DNA of 64,000 bases from Tetrapyrgos nigripes (lineage: Eukaryota; Basidiomycota; Agaricomycetes; Agaricales; Campanellaceae), in contig JAACJM010000289.1 in NCBI GenBank assembly GCA_013368315.1, positions 44,375 through 108,374 on the forward strand, given 5' to 3'. The notes under the pieces are model-generated. The model ran no database searches. It saw only the letters and a list, made by a program, of their open reading frames with translations, and had not been told where the DNA came from. Each line of letters begins with the position of its first letter. The first letter of the stretch is position 1. Below, piece by piece: positions 10,191 through 22,332 of the stretch. A program made the translations under genes and the position numbers.

Positions 10191-13100
10191 TCACCTCCCT
10201 TTGGGCTTGAAAGTGCCTCTCCCACCCGATTTCTTCCCTTTCTTGCCCCTCTTCTTACTCTCTTCTTCTTCCTTCTCCTTCAGCTCAGCCGCCCGACGAC
10301 GAGTCATCCTTTGACTTGACCCACTTTCCTCCATCTCAGCAGCCTTGCGTTTCGATCTCAGTGGGTTCTTGAACTTGGCATGCTTGTAGACATGTTCGAG
10401 GGTTTCCTTGGCGTCGATCACGAGGTCGGCCCATCCAGCAAGGGCAAAGGTCTTGTCTGCATTGCGCTTATTGAAGTTTTCCTCCTCCGGATCTCCAAGA
10501 ATCATGGTGAGGCAGAGCATCAAACCCACCATGAACCTGAACACGCCATTCTTGCCTGACGTTGAGTCCAGCAGAGCAAAGTCTGTCTCACCCTTCTCGA
10601 ACGTCGCAAAGTCTTCCCACCATGTCCGCAAGCCCTTCACCTCGTCCTCAATGCAACGTCTACCAGGCTCAACAATAGCCCAATATGGGCAACCGGCGTT
10701 TTCCCACTCCTGAATCCCCGGCCATTCCATCTGTGACATGATGACTCTATTGTTCTCGTGGTACTGGTAGGCATGCTCTATCTGGAGATAGATGTCAATC
10801 AGTTCCTTGAAATGAGTGATCCACTCATCATCCTCCTTAGGCACAGCATCCAGGTAACGGCCCCATTCCCTGAGGGCAAGATGTAAGCCAGGCCAGAACT
10901 CACTCTCTCTGGGATGGTGCCAGCAAATAGCCTCCCTGGAGATGGTATATGGCTCCTCCGTGACTACTGAGGTGTGAGAACCGGATTGGGTAGGGGAAGT
11001 GGAGTCGGAATGGGACGTGGCAGTGACGTTGGGGGAGGTAGTGACGTCGACGTTGGCAGTAGTAGTGGTAGTGACATCAAAGTAGAACAGAAGTTCTATA
11101 GACGGCGGCCGCGGACTTGTGTGTAGGAATGGTGAGTACCAAAGGTCAGGAGGTGGGGTCGTAGCCAAGAAAGGTTCTCCACTGTCATATGGTGCAAATA
11201 TTCGCCCAGAGAAAGGCATGCTGCCTGGATGAGTGGGGGAAGGAAAGAAGGAAATTGGCGTGGTTGCCGCAGGAGTCTGAGGTGGAGGAGTCTGAGGTGG
11301 AGGAGCATTTGGGTGAGGAGTCTCTGGGAGAGGTGGAGGCGTGTTTGGTAGAGGAGGCGTGTCTAGGCGAGGAGGAGTGCGCGCCTTCGTTGATTTTTTT
11401 CCAGATCTCTTCCTTGGAGGCAACTGAGACTCTGATTCCTCTACCTCCAATTCCTCTACCTCCGACTCCTCTGCCTCGCTTTGGACCAGCTTCCTTTTCC
11501 TTGAGGTGGATTTCCTTGAGGGGGATTTCTGGGACGCAGACTTCTTCGAGGCGGATTTCCTGGACGGTCTCGGAGAGGGCTCTGACTCTGATTCCTCGGC
11601 CTCACTTTCTACCACCCTCCTTTTCTTCAAGGCAGACTTCTTCGAGGCGGTCTTCGAGGCGTTCTTCGAAGCATTCTTGGACGATTTCTTCTTGGGAGGT
11701 GGCTCTGACTCCGACTCTTCAGCCTCACTCTCTACCACCCAATGGGACTTCCTCTTGGTCCGTTTTTGGGTACGGGAAGGAGTCAAAGGAGCAGGTTCAT
11801 TGGCGAAAGTGGACGATGGCCAGACATGAGCATCACCTCGACCAGTCCTAGCTGCACGATCACTTGAACCTGGGTCCCGTATGTCAATATAGGTATGTAT
11901 TAAATGACGGTATTCAAATACTCACTGAATACAGTCTTGGTGAACCTGATCAAGGAATCACCTGTAGCCTTGAATGCGCGTTTGTTGAATTGATGCCAGT
12001 CCAATCCCATCCCGTTGTTTCCATTAACATTCCTTCATGACAATGGTCAGAATCAGAATGTTACTAACACTCAAACAGGAAACTTACCAGCACACGTCTA
12101 CCTTTCCACCAATATCAGGATTCGGCCCAACCAGCGCTGTAACCATGACCATGCCCAGCTCATCTGCAACTGCTGCATTGAAACGCGCAATAACTGGCCC
12201 CCACTTCTCTAGAGCACTGTCAAAGGCAACACTGTAAGCTTTTGGATAAGTAAGAGAACAATTAATACTTACTTTGCATATCCCTGTGGAGTACCTTTGC
12301 CCACCTTGGCTTTCTCCTTCTTTTCCTCCCAAACGGCAATCCTCTCCACCAGATCCGTATCAGCCAACTCCTTGATTTCGGCCTTGAACTCATCTGATTG
12401 GGTCGCCAAAATGCGTTTGGCCACACTAAACTGAATCCGCAGGTCACAAGGCTCCTTCAAGTTCTCTGCTGCCTCTGAGCCCTCTCCTACCGCCTCAACA
12501 AGCTTGTTGTACTCCTTCCAGGCTTCGGCAATTTCACCATGGAATCGTAGTAGTGCTTCATAAACATCTGAGCGTCAAGAGAACGATGCGGTTTGGGCCG
12601 AATCGTTGCAGTTTCCTTGATGAGCCCGCATATGACTGTATCAGACTGTGCACTTCGCACAGTATGACTAGCCTTTCGTAAGTATTCGCTGATTTTGCTC
12701 TGGCAGAGTCAATCAGCATATCAACCCATAGCAGCAGCAAATGAGTACTCACGTTACAAAGCATCTTCCAAACCTCTTGCTTCTTGTTCAGACCCTCAGG
12801 TGACAGCTTAGTCCAACCTAGCACCTCATACACCTTGTCAACATCTACCGGCTCCAGATCCAGCGCATCGAACTCGTCTTCAGCAGCCTTCTTCTTGCTC
12901 TTTTTCTTCTTGGCCTTGCCTTTGGACAGGGAACTAGCATTGGTGGGGGTCGTTGTGGTTTTTTTGGAGGGTGCCTCGGCCGGCATAGGAGTCGATGATG
13001 ACGGGGTTGTTGTTGGGTTTGCCACTGTGACTGCGGTTTTTTTGGATGGAATGGTGCTCGGGGTGAATGACGTGGGTCCTTCGGCTGGCATAGAAGTCGA

Positions 13101-14030
13101 TGAAGACAGGGTTGTTGTTGGATTTGTCGCTGTGGCTGTCGGTGTGGTAGTAGGCGGTGCAGATCCCATATCAGCAGTACCAGTATTGATATACGGGACT
13201 CCCAATCTATCCAGGTCAGCCTGCAACTCCTTGTTCAGCCTCTCCAGCGCTGCCGAGACTGTCTCCAGGAGGTCAGAGCTATCATCCACGCTCTCCCGGT
13301 CATTGGCAGATCCTGCGTGTCCCATCCAGTCTGAGGCGACATAGTCATCACCCCAGAGGTTTTGCAGGGCCGCCTCGACCTCAGGTAGGCTCGTGTGACC
13401 TGGGATACCATCAATCTGATCTTGAAGAATGAGCCACGAGCAAGTCTCTGTGGCTAACAGCAGAAGCAGTTCCCAATCGGTAGTCGAGGAAACCTCCTGC
13501 AGCGCTGCTCGGGCCTCAGAGAGTGGGTATTGATCTCGCACGTCAGCCAGCCTGGTCAGGATGGATGAAGGGATGGAATTGGAAGTGGGATTGTCTTCAG
13601 GCAGTGTGGATCCAGGGGCTTGTGAGCTGGATTGAGAGGGTGCCGATGTTTCAATATGAGGCTGCTGAGGATGAGTGGTAGAGTTGAGTGGTTCGGATTG
13701 GGATGAGGAGGAGTTTGCGGCTGCAGGGGTTGTCATCATAGGGTTCCCTGCGTAGTGAGCTGACGCGTTGGTATCCGGGTCTGTCAAGGCCCAAAATTAG
13801 TTACAAGTAGCTAGTGAGAAGTATAAAAACATACCGAAAGTTTCACCAAATTTCAACAAGTATTTCCCAGTGATCCAGTCGAGGAACTTCCCCTTGGCTA
13901 CCTGCCCTACGCACTTCTCGAAAAACTTGTAGTGCTCGTCCAGCCAAGCCTTTCGAGCGCCATCTGGATTGTCGCACCAAGGTCGCTGACCTGGTTTTTG
14001 TTTGTCTTGAGGTGCTTTGGCTTTGACCAT
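10191..14030 (-). CDS. KDZ-element accessory protein, charged-repeat C-terminal half
   Basis: I read this as one large leftward gene rather than two. Exon 1 begins MVKAKAPQDKQKPGQRPWCD (ATG 14030). The next exon (13787 to about 12755) has a Ser/Thr/Pro-rich N-part, a helical block (LADVRDQYPLSEARAALQEV), two near-copies of an SSSTxMPAE motif, and a Lys-rich segment. Later exons are at about 12750-12290, 12235-12085 and 12050-11925. The final exon (about 11875-10191) splices in frame as SDRAARTGRGDAHVW before the charged region. That exon holds three SEAEESExE acidic repeats between Ser/Lys-rich basic blocks, then a Pro-rich stretch, then a folded part (WHHPRESEFWPGLHLALREW) and a basic tail. 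A +1 frameshift near 12563 separates LLTLR from YEALLRFHGEIAEAW, so this copy is probably inactive. Its function is unknown. The composition suggests a nuclear, DNA- or histone-contacting protein. Confidence 0.55.
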
Positions 14031-14219
14031 GATGAGAGTGAAGCATAGGCACACTGTAGAGGTCGTAAAGACAAATGTCTCAGATTTCTGACGCGACGCG
14101 CCGACGGAAACAAAAGTGACATAATCAATTCATTTGTGGTCACATGACTGTGACATGTCCAAAATGAGCTGTATGTGTCAGGAACAATTGTTCAGTTCCA
14201 TTCAAATCCGAAAGACATA

Positions 14220-15417
14220 CTAATACAAAATAGATACTACTGATAAGTAAATTAGATCTATGACGATTTGGTCAATATAGTCCCATTCGTCTTGAATTTG
14301 CCACCTGTATGTATTGCTCTCTCTCAAACGGTTCCAGAAATGCTCTCGAAGCGGGGGATGAGTCTCATTGTTTCGGTACGATGTGAGCATTTTCACGGTG
14401 GTCTCAGCGGCAACGAGTTCATCATGCTTGGCCTTAGCGACTGGCCAGAAATGCTCTCGATTTTCCTCCAATTCAGAACCACAAAACGTTGGATATGGTA
14501 GCTCCTCATCAGTGCACCGAGCCCCTAAAAGGGGAAAACTGTTCAGTTCACATTTGAAAATGATAGGGTTGTAAGTACTCACGTTGTTCGGCACACCAGT
14601 CAGCTAGATTCAAACCTTCAGGGAAGGGAGCAGGCACTCGAGCATATGGTCCCCAAGGTATCATGCCTCGGTAGTCATCCCTGAAGGTAAATGCATCACC
14701 AAAAGCATGCGCATGGTGAGGTTCTAGCCCTCCTGCCCATGAAGGTGGTGAGCGCGGGGATGGATCATCACCGTCTCGTTCTCTGGCGCCCAGGAATGCA
14801 AATATATCCCCTACCCATACTCGAGCTGCATTCTGCCCACGAGGAAACTGAGGAAGCTCGAACATTTCGGTTGCTCGGATCGCGCTATAATTCAATATGG
14901 TTTGGCATGTTTCATGGGGCAATCAAATGATGGATACTTACAATGGCGCCGACTCTCCCTCTGGGATTTCACGAAGGGTCCAGAAATCAGGTCTCCTGAC
15001 TGAGACCCTCCACCCATTTTCCACTACTTCACCACCAGTCCAAGGCTGCCACCCATTGGGAGAAATTGCATGGGAATATTCTCGAAGATCGCTGGCAACA
15101 CGCTCAAGGTCAGGAAGTGAATCCGTTTCCGCATGTAAATCTGTAATAGAAGAGAGAATAACTTAGGATATGTAGAATAGAATTAAAGATTTTCAAACTT
15201 TACCAGTTGTGTTTGTGTCTTGCCTTGGATCTTGGCATTCCACACGTTGCCTAGCACTTCTAATAGCGTTAGATAGATCAAGACCCATGAAGGTAGCGAA
15301 GAAAGGAATTTGCACAGCCTCACTCAATGTCAGATTTTCGGACCGGACTAGAGCAAAGCTCGAAAGAAAGGTTGAGCTATATCCATTGCTTTGACTGGAA
15401 TATTCGTTAGATTTCAT
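14220..15417 (-). CDS. KDZ-element accessory protein 2, unknown
   Basis: Reads leftward from ATG 15417 (MKSNEYSSQSNGYSSTFLSS) through introns at about 15145-15200, about 14885-14940 and about 14530-14580, to a stop at 14220. Recognisable stretches are LSEAVQIPFFATFMGLDLSN, ISPNGWQPWTGGEVVENGWR, NAARVWVGDIFAFLGARERD and GARCTDEELPYPTFCGSELE. The exon joins are in frame and the protein is acidic with many Trp residues. No domain is recognised. It is divergent from the rightward accessory gene starting 130 bp away, so the two may share a bidirectional promoter. An alternative upstream start at 15504 is possible. Confidence 0.45.
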
Positions 15418-15545
15418 GATAGAGCTCCTCCAAAAAGAGTCTACTTCCATTATCAACCAAAAATGACTGGAAATTTGGGAGGATGAAAAAGTCAAGCGAA
15501 CCAAAATATTTCAAGCTTGGTTTACGCTTTTGCATAAGGACTATC

Positions 15546-17410
15546 ATGCCTCGTCCCAAGTTATACCACACCAAGCTTGAGCGACAGCAAGCAAACCGCA
15601 ACAAGAGTCTTAAACATTACCACAAGTGGGATTTCCTATGCTCTGCTCTCTATTGCCTTCAACGCCTTCAACAGGAACCGGGATACCATCAATACAAGCC
15701 GTCGCAAGGCCTATGAGGCAGAACAAACAGCTGTGCAACTGCAAAGGTATATTTCATATTCTTCTATTGCTATCTAATCCTAATCTACCCTTTAACTTAA
15801 CTATAGAGAAGAAGCTCGGCAGGATAGACGTGCTAAGATTGAACTGAGGCAGAGGCAGCAGGCTCAGAAGCATAATGAAGCCATGAGCCCGTGTGTCATA
15901 CCTGTTAATACTCTTTCAATAACTTACGCTTCTCCTTTCAGAAACAGAACACAGCTACTGTCTCAGCTGGAGGAATCTTATACCTGCAGACTCCAGCAGA
16001 TGAGAAAGCCGCCGTCAATGTGGTTCGATACAATATACCACAAGTATGTATCGGAAACCACAGCAACAGGTGTCCCGAGTGGAAAGCTGGACAGAGTTAT
16101 CCTCAGATTGGGTGTGACAGTTGTGCGGATTGATAGATTGGAAGGAAAAATCTATCAGGAGGGTGGCATATCACCAGAGTTCAAGAAGGCAGAAGTCATG
16201 GCTCGGACCATGAGGTCATACTTACAATGGGCAGAAGAGATGCAGTGTGTGGCAATGGAGGGCCTCACTAAGTTACAAAAGCTTTACACGCAAAAACGTC
16301 TCCAGTTTCAGCTCGGTGCTAAGTAAGTACATAGCTAATTAAGTACTTAATAGATCTGTAATATAGGTCCCATATTTAAATACGGCTTCTAATATGGCTA
16401 CTAATATTTCAATACATTGTGAAGTTGCGTTACATAACTGCGTCATCTTCATGCCTACTCACCATCGTTTGACTTTGTATCCTGGAGATAGTAAGTCTTT
16501 GGGCTCTCTAGCGTGTTTCAATTGTTCTGACTACTTTTACTGGAGCTATCCTTCTCACAGTTGAAGCTGAGGCGCGCCCTTCTCAGCTGGAGACTTCTCG
16601 TGTCTCCTCACAGGCTGGCCAGGGTACACAGTCTCATCCAGTCCATGGCTTTGCGTCGTCTTTACTGGCTGCAATACCAAGACCTTCTTCTGTCCCTCCC
16701 CAGAGTTCCTTGCCAAGTTCTATGCCAGATCCGCCTCCCTATACCTCAACATCTGTCAGTTCCACTCGAGGCGAAGTCACAGTCTTTTATGGCTTCAACT
16801 GGTGCCCAAGCCCTCAAGAACTACTGGAAAAGTGGCCACTTGGGCAACAAGATGCTGGTTATGTGGTCTCCTGAGGTACAAGACTAGGATTTTTTGCTCA
16901 TTGGTGCGTACCCAACTTTTTTTTGGCGGCATTATTTTGCTCATCATTTGGTAGGTCCATTGTGGTGGCCCTGACTAACGGTGTCTCCGGCCACTACCAA
17001 AAAAAAATTGAACACTTTGACGAAGCCCTACAAGAATATTCCCAAGTGCATGCCGGTATGTACATGTCCTATCACTCTTTTCAAATCCCTGTTCTCAAGT
17101 GCTCGCAGGTACTTCACTTGCCTATCCGTCTCCTGAGATTCTTTCCTGTCCCAGTGCCCTGACCCGTCCCAACCGGCTCTTCTCTTACGCTGATCCCCAA
17201 CTTCAAAATCAAGATCTCGAATTCGAGATTGATACCCATCAAAACATATGGGTGTATGCCGGTCCGCGAGATGCTCCTTCCACGGTCAATCAGGTGGCAG
17301 TTCAAGCCACCCAGGAGGATGGCCATAGCCGAGACCATCTTGGGACTGGAGCATTGCGACGTCAGGAGCCTATTGACATTTCAGATGGGGAGTCGGAGGA
17401 TGAAGACTAG
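15546..17410 (+). pseudogene. KDZ-element accessory protein 3, basic N-terminus and viroplasmin-like module
   Basis: Exon 1 starts MPRPKLYHTKLERQQANRNK at 15546, and the next exons continue a basic, coiled region (NRDTINTSRRKAYEAEQT; EEARQDRRAKIELRQRQQ). The middle exon (about 15947-16326) has a helical segment (PSMWFDTIYHKYVSETTATG ... MARTMRSYLQWAEEMQ). Further on, TVFYGFNWCPSPQELLEKW, GTRLGFFAHW and NGVSGHYQKKIEHFDEALQE resemble the RNase H1 N-terminal/caulimovirus viroplasmin fold, a nucleic-acid-binding module. The gene ends in an acidic tail (DISDGESEDED) at 17410. An in-frame TGA at about 16872 (YVVS-stop-GTRLG) suggests decay by a CGA to TGA change. The basic part and the viroplasmin-like part could instead be two adjacent genes. 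Confidence 0.5.
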
Positions 17411-17515
17411 ATAGAGTGTATGACAGTTGTAATATGTATATTCCGACCCCAAATATAAATATGGGATGGCAGATTCTGTCATTCTATTTCCAAACACTTC
17501 TATTGATCACTCTGA

Positions 17516-20500
17516 ATGGGAAACAAGCGGAAACAACCTGCCTTCTTTCGCCCTGGTGCTGCCAAACAGCACAAATTTGTGCTCTCTGGTGATGGTCGCC
17601 GCTTCCACATCTCCACTGAAGATATTACTGCCAAGCGCCTCTACTCTTCAGAGGCCTCTTCACAGGGGGACGATGACGACTCTCATTCAGATACTGATGG
17701 TGAGGGTTTTGATGGTGGAACCGAAGACTTTGGGTACGGGTACGATGATGGTGATGACAACTATATTGGATGGGATCAGGATGATTCAGTGCTTTCAGAT
17801 TCTCAGCTGCAGAACCTTAGTTTGGTGGAGCCACTTGACTCAGGTTACATACAGATTTCCCAAAAACCGAGGTTATATTCGGTGAGTTGATTTTAACCTG
17901 GTTGAAAGAATCTAAATAAAAGGTCTTAGAATAATCCAACCCGAGCGTGGCTTGATCACAGACAAGAATATTTGGATGTTTTACTATGGTTGGAGGGTCG
18001 GCGGGGATTGGGTGTCAGATGCACTGGATGCAGGCAGCCGGGAATATACCGATGTGTAGAAGAGGAGTGTTTCCAAGCTGGAATGTTCTGTGAGAAATGT
18101 GTGGTGCATAGTCACAAGCGGCTGCCACTGCATTGGATTGAGGTAAGTTCCATGTGTACCTGATATCCTTACATCAGAAAACTTATTGCCCCAAGAAATG
18201 GGATAATGATCAACAGATCTTTGAGCTGAGCTCTCTGAAATCACTGGGCTTGCGTACTCAGCTCGGCCACAGTCCAGTGGGCAGTCACTCTCATTGCATT
18301 AATCCAAAGAGAGCAAATGAAGATGAGTTTACAGTGGTGCACGTTAATGGCATTCACACTGTGGCTGTAGACTTTTGTGGATGCCCGAATGCAGAGGATC
18401 ACCATATTCAGTTATTGCAGTCCATGTGGTAACCTGGAACCCCTAGCAACCCACAATCAGCAGCAACTTTTGCCTGTCTCCGTCAGTTTCAGAACCTCAA
18501 CTGCTTGGGGAAGTTGCCAGTGTATGACTATTACAAGTCCTTAGAGATCATGACGCAGAATCGGCAGTGGGTAGTGCCAAAGGTATGTGCTTACTGTTTT
18601 CTATCCATTTTTGAGAGGAGTTTGACACTCTGAGTCCTCAGGACCGATACCGCATGCTCCTGAGAATTGTTTTCCAGTGGCGAAATCTGAAAATGCTTAA
18701 GCGAGCCGGACGCTGTCATTCGGTCATGGGAATTGAGGGCACTCCTCAGGGGGAATGTGCTTTAGAGTGTCCGGCATGCCCCCATCCGGGGAAAAATCTC
18801 ATAGAGAACTGGAGAGAGGCAGGACCAGAGTCTTCATGAGTCCCGAACCATTGTCCAGTATCTCAACATTGGTCCGGCACCCAGCCGGTATTCTAATACA
18901 GGTCTATTAATTTTAGGTTTCTATACACGTTATTCCTCGCAATAGATGCCAACTTCCGCCTCAGAAATAGGATTGTGTCCAATGAGCATCATAGTCCAAT
19001 CCTTGGAGACGGCTTTGCCTATATTGTTCCAAGTAGTCTGTACAAAGAGCATATACAAAAATACGTTGACCAGGAAGATGTGAGTACATATATGTTTTAT
19101 GGTTCTGGATAAAGGCAGTAGTGATGTGCGGGCTTGGGCTTGAAGCCCGAGCCCAGCCCAAGCCCGGCCCTAAAAGCCCAAGCCCGGCCCGGCCTTTGAG
19201 GAGGGCTTGAGGGCCTGAGGGCTTGGGCTTAATTTCTGAAAGCCCTGAGCCCGAAGCTCAGGCCCGGGCTTTCAGCGGCACTTAGTGACCTGTTACTGAC
19301 CAATAAAAATTGTCAATAAATAGTTGAAAATTTTTTTTGCAGGCATTCTCACCAAGTTCTCGCACAACTTTACAGTTTCTCAGCATCTAACCATCTTCCT
19401 GGGTCATCCCCAGCTGTTATCCACCACTTGTTGGCACCAATAATGTTGGTTTGGGTCAGTAAATGCTTAATGTAGGTCAGTAGTTCACTTTGTCTATAAT
19501 ACAAACTTAACTTCAGACTTATCCAACACTTCGATCGCGACTTTTTGAGTGATGACATAATCCTAGTCTGAGCCCGGGCTCAAAGCCCGAGCCGGCCCAA
19601 GCCCGACCCTACTGAGGGCTTAGGGCCGGGCTTGGATTTTTGGTGAGCCCGAGCTCTACAAAGCCCAGCCCGAGCCCGGGCTTTGAGCCCAAGCCCGGCC
19701 CGCACATCACTAAAAGGCAGATACTGACTATCATCTCAGATGAGTAGCTGCTCAGGATTTCAGGCAATGTTCCTAGCAAATCTGCGGAACGTTCGAGGCC
19801 TTCGTGTGAGTGGTATGGCTGGCATATGCTGTGCTCGACACTGTGTCTGGCGCCCCTCTGGATTAGGTGACTTGCAGAAGGGTGAACGGTGCGCATCTAC
19901 CATGTTTCAATGTGGCATTTTAGTCTAATTCACCTTTCATCAGTTACTGTAATGTTGATTTCATATTTGCGTGCACCATTCAGGACGAAGAATACCTATC
20001 AATTGTCATTTCCTATGACATTTCTTGCCAATGGAGCCGAACATTTTGGAAGCGCATGGAAGCAATTAATCCGAATATCAAATTCAAGTTTACGGAGAAT
20101 GGAGTGCAGTTCCTGGTTCCCAAGTTTCATCTCCGTGCCCATCAACCAGAATGCCACACTGCGTTCAACTTTGATTATGCCCCTGGCTGTGGGCAGACTC
20201 ACGGAGAGGTGATTGAGGAGGGCTGGGCACAGTCTAACAAGGCTGCGGCGCAGACCAAAGAGATGGGCCTGGGAACTCGCACTCAAACATTGGATGATAT
20301 ATTTGGATTTCACAACTTCCGGAACATTTCCAATCTGGGTAAGTAGGTACTTTGAATTCAGAACATTGGCCTGACGTTGTGACATAGATGGAGTTCTTGC
20401 CAAGCGCCTTGTCATTGCGCTAAAGGAATATGATATTCATTTTCGAGACTTTTCTCAGTTTGATAAAGGTCTTGAACGGAATGTCGGATGTCCGGAGTTA

Positions 20501-21958
20501 GAAAAGTGGAAGTGAAAGATCTTGAAATGGGAGGAAAGCCATCAAGCTGAGTGCCCTTATGAAGAGGACAGCAAAGTGGCTGAGAAGGATTTATTCAAAC
20601 GGACACAAATTGAAATGGCAGAAGAGGAGAATGAAATGAACAGGTTCAGCCGGAAATATGCTACTAGTCCTTCAGTCTTTCTGTCGCTGGGTATAGAGAT
20701 ACAGGAGCTACAGTGAGTACCCATATTTATATATTGGCTGGCACTCAAATCCTTCAGACGCACTATAGATTTGTTTATTATCACAAACAAGTACCTAACA
20801 CCTACACAACAACTCGAGCTACAGAAGAAGCGTCTAAATCTTCTGAAGTGCATCACACACTTCAGGATGTTGCAGCAACTGCTAATGCCAGGACTGTCAG
20901 ATGTCCTATCACCCCAAGATTTCGAGCGAATCAAGGACCCTGACAGCTCGCATCCTGAAAAAATCCCATTGTTTCTGCCATCAAGTTGTGGGACCCCTTC
21001 GGCTAGAACACGAGCATGTATAGGCGATCTTCCAGAGTTAGAAGCGAGGCTGAGGATGAGTGAGGCAACAGAGGCTTTGGAAGGGGTCAGGGATGGACTA
21101 CGTGCAAGAACAATGGCAATATCACCAGGCAAGTGGAGAGTGGAAGGGCTGGGGGTGTTCTACGGCAAATTGATATCAAAATTCATTCCCGGAAGATCTG
21201 CTATCGCTTAGCGCGAACGGCCCTGTTGCGCCTCAATGGACATGGACCCTGGGAAAAGGACATCAAAGAGCTTAAGGATGAGGACGTACGAGGGATAAAC
21301 GAGCGGGCATTAAACAAAGAAGAAGAGGCAGAACGTCAGGCACAAATAGAAAGGCTCAAGCGTGATGGGGTTTTTGTCAGCGAAGACTCAGATGACGAAT
21401 ATCTCGTTGAGGAAGGAATTGTTTCTCGGGTCCGTGGTGAGGCTAAGCGGACTTTATCATGGATTTGGTATGACACTCAGGTGTCAGAAGATGATCCCGA
21501 GTTTCGAGAGGGTGAGAGCTTTTTCTCATATATATCGGGTTATTATGCTTATTAATATCATTAACACAGCAATTCGAGTCGAATGGTGCAAAGCTAGGGC
21601 ACGGATGCTACGATGGCGTGAGGAAGTGCTATTGTTACGTGAGGAGCTGGGCAGAATGGCCAAGTACTATTTTTGGAAGGCGACCTGGTGGGATAGAAGA
21701 CTGGTCGGAATGCCAGGAATGCAAGGTGATGACAGTAAAGAGTTGACAGAAGGCCTCAATGCCTATGCATTACAGCAGAAGTGTTTTGCACACCGGCGGG
21801 CAGAAGAGATCACTATGCGCTGGGACCATCTTCTGAAGCATGCTAATGGTGTGGTCCAGCAGAGTGGAGCACTTAAGACCATCAATGTGGACTTGGACAT
21901 TGGAGTGGATGAAGAGGAAGAGGCTGTGAATATGAGGAAGGCCGAAGAAGAGCTATAG
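17516..21958 (+). pseudogene. KDZ (Kyakuja-Dileera-Zisupton) transposase, decayed
   Basis: Starts MGNKRKQPAFFRPGAAKQ at 17516 with an acidic N-terminal region. At 17960-18140 comes the CxC2-like cluster that accompanies KDZ transposases (CTGCRQPGIYRCVEEECFQ, FCEKCVVHSHKRLPLHW). Transposase segments follow in order: LPVYDYYKSLEIMTQNRQWV, LECPACPHPGKNL, LFLAIDANFRLRNRIVSNEH, GDGFAYIVPSSLY, CCARHCVWRPSGLGDLQKG, VISYDISCQWSRTFWKRMEA, VPKFHLRAHQPECH, FDYAPGCGQTHGEVIEEGWA, and a helical C-terminus ending at 21958. In-frame stops lie at 18430-18432 (TAA where Tyr is expected after SMW) and 20513-20515 (TGA in EKWK-stop-KILKW). A MITE sits in the intron after VDQED (19119-19712). It probably no longer makes a full protein. 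Confidence 0.85.
19119..19712. mobile_element. hAT-type MITE 3, in a KDZ transposase intron
   Basis: A 594-bp element. Terminal repeat tagtgatgtgcgggc at 19119 and its complement at 19698-19712. Perfect 8-bp duplication aaaggcag at 19111-19118 and 19713-19720. The ends are packed with agcccg/cgggct words in both orientations (19130-19275 and 19567-19700), while the core is AT-rich. The insertion lies between the donor after VDQED (GTGAGT at about 19080) and the acceptor before SSCSGFQAMFLANL, so it does not break coding sequence directly. Confidence 0.92.
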
Positions 21959-21990
21959 TAGTAGGGTCCATATTTACATATCGGCTGAAA

Positions 21991-22332
21991 ACCCATCCTG
22001 TATTTAAATACAGGTCAAGTGCACAACTGGTAAACGGTTGTTTTGAGTGCTAGCCAACGACTTATGTAATAAACTGTGGGAACCCAACTACCAGTCCCCT
22101 AAGCGAGACCAAAGGGTAAGTAGCCGGGCATTTTGAACCCAGACAGGGGCTTGATTGGAACACCCATCCTGTATTTAAATACAGGTCAAGTACACAACTG
22201 GTAAACGGTTGTTTTGAGCGCTAGCCAACGACTTATGTAGTAAACTGTGGGAACCCAACTACCAGTCCCCTAAGCGAGACCAAAGGGTAAGTAGCCGGGC
22301 ATTTTGAACCTAGACAGGGGCTTGATTGGACG
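21991..22332. repeat. 171-bp tandem duplication
   Basis: Two head-to-tail copies (21991-22161 and 22162-22332), each starting acccatcctgtatttaaata. Only a handful of substitutions separate them, so the duplication is fairly recent. Each copy carries one instance of the element-wide palindromic motif. It lies just downstream of the KDZ transposase stop, in the right subterminal region. No coding content. Confidence 0.9.

Noticed and set aside
11189..11851. Plus-strand frames of 220 and 107 residues
   Set aside because: Antisense shadows of the SEAEESE/Ser-Lys repeats of the minus-strand accessory gene, with repetitive composition only.
12784..13344. 186-residue plus-strand frame
   Set aside because: Shadow of the Thr/Ser/Pro-rich exon of the minus-strand gene.
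21991..22332. 171-bp tandem repeat considered as centromeric satellite or CRISPR-like array
   Set aside because: Only two copies, no spacers, and located inside a transposon end; monomer length is a coincidence.
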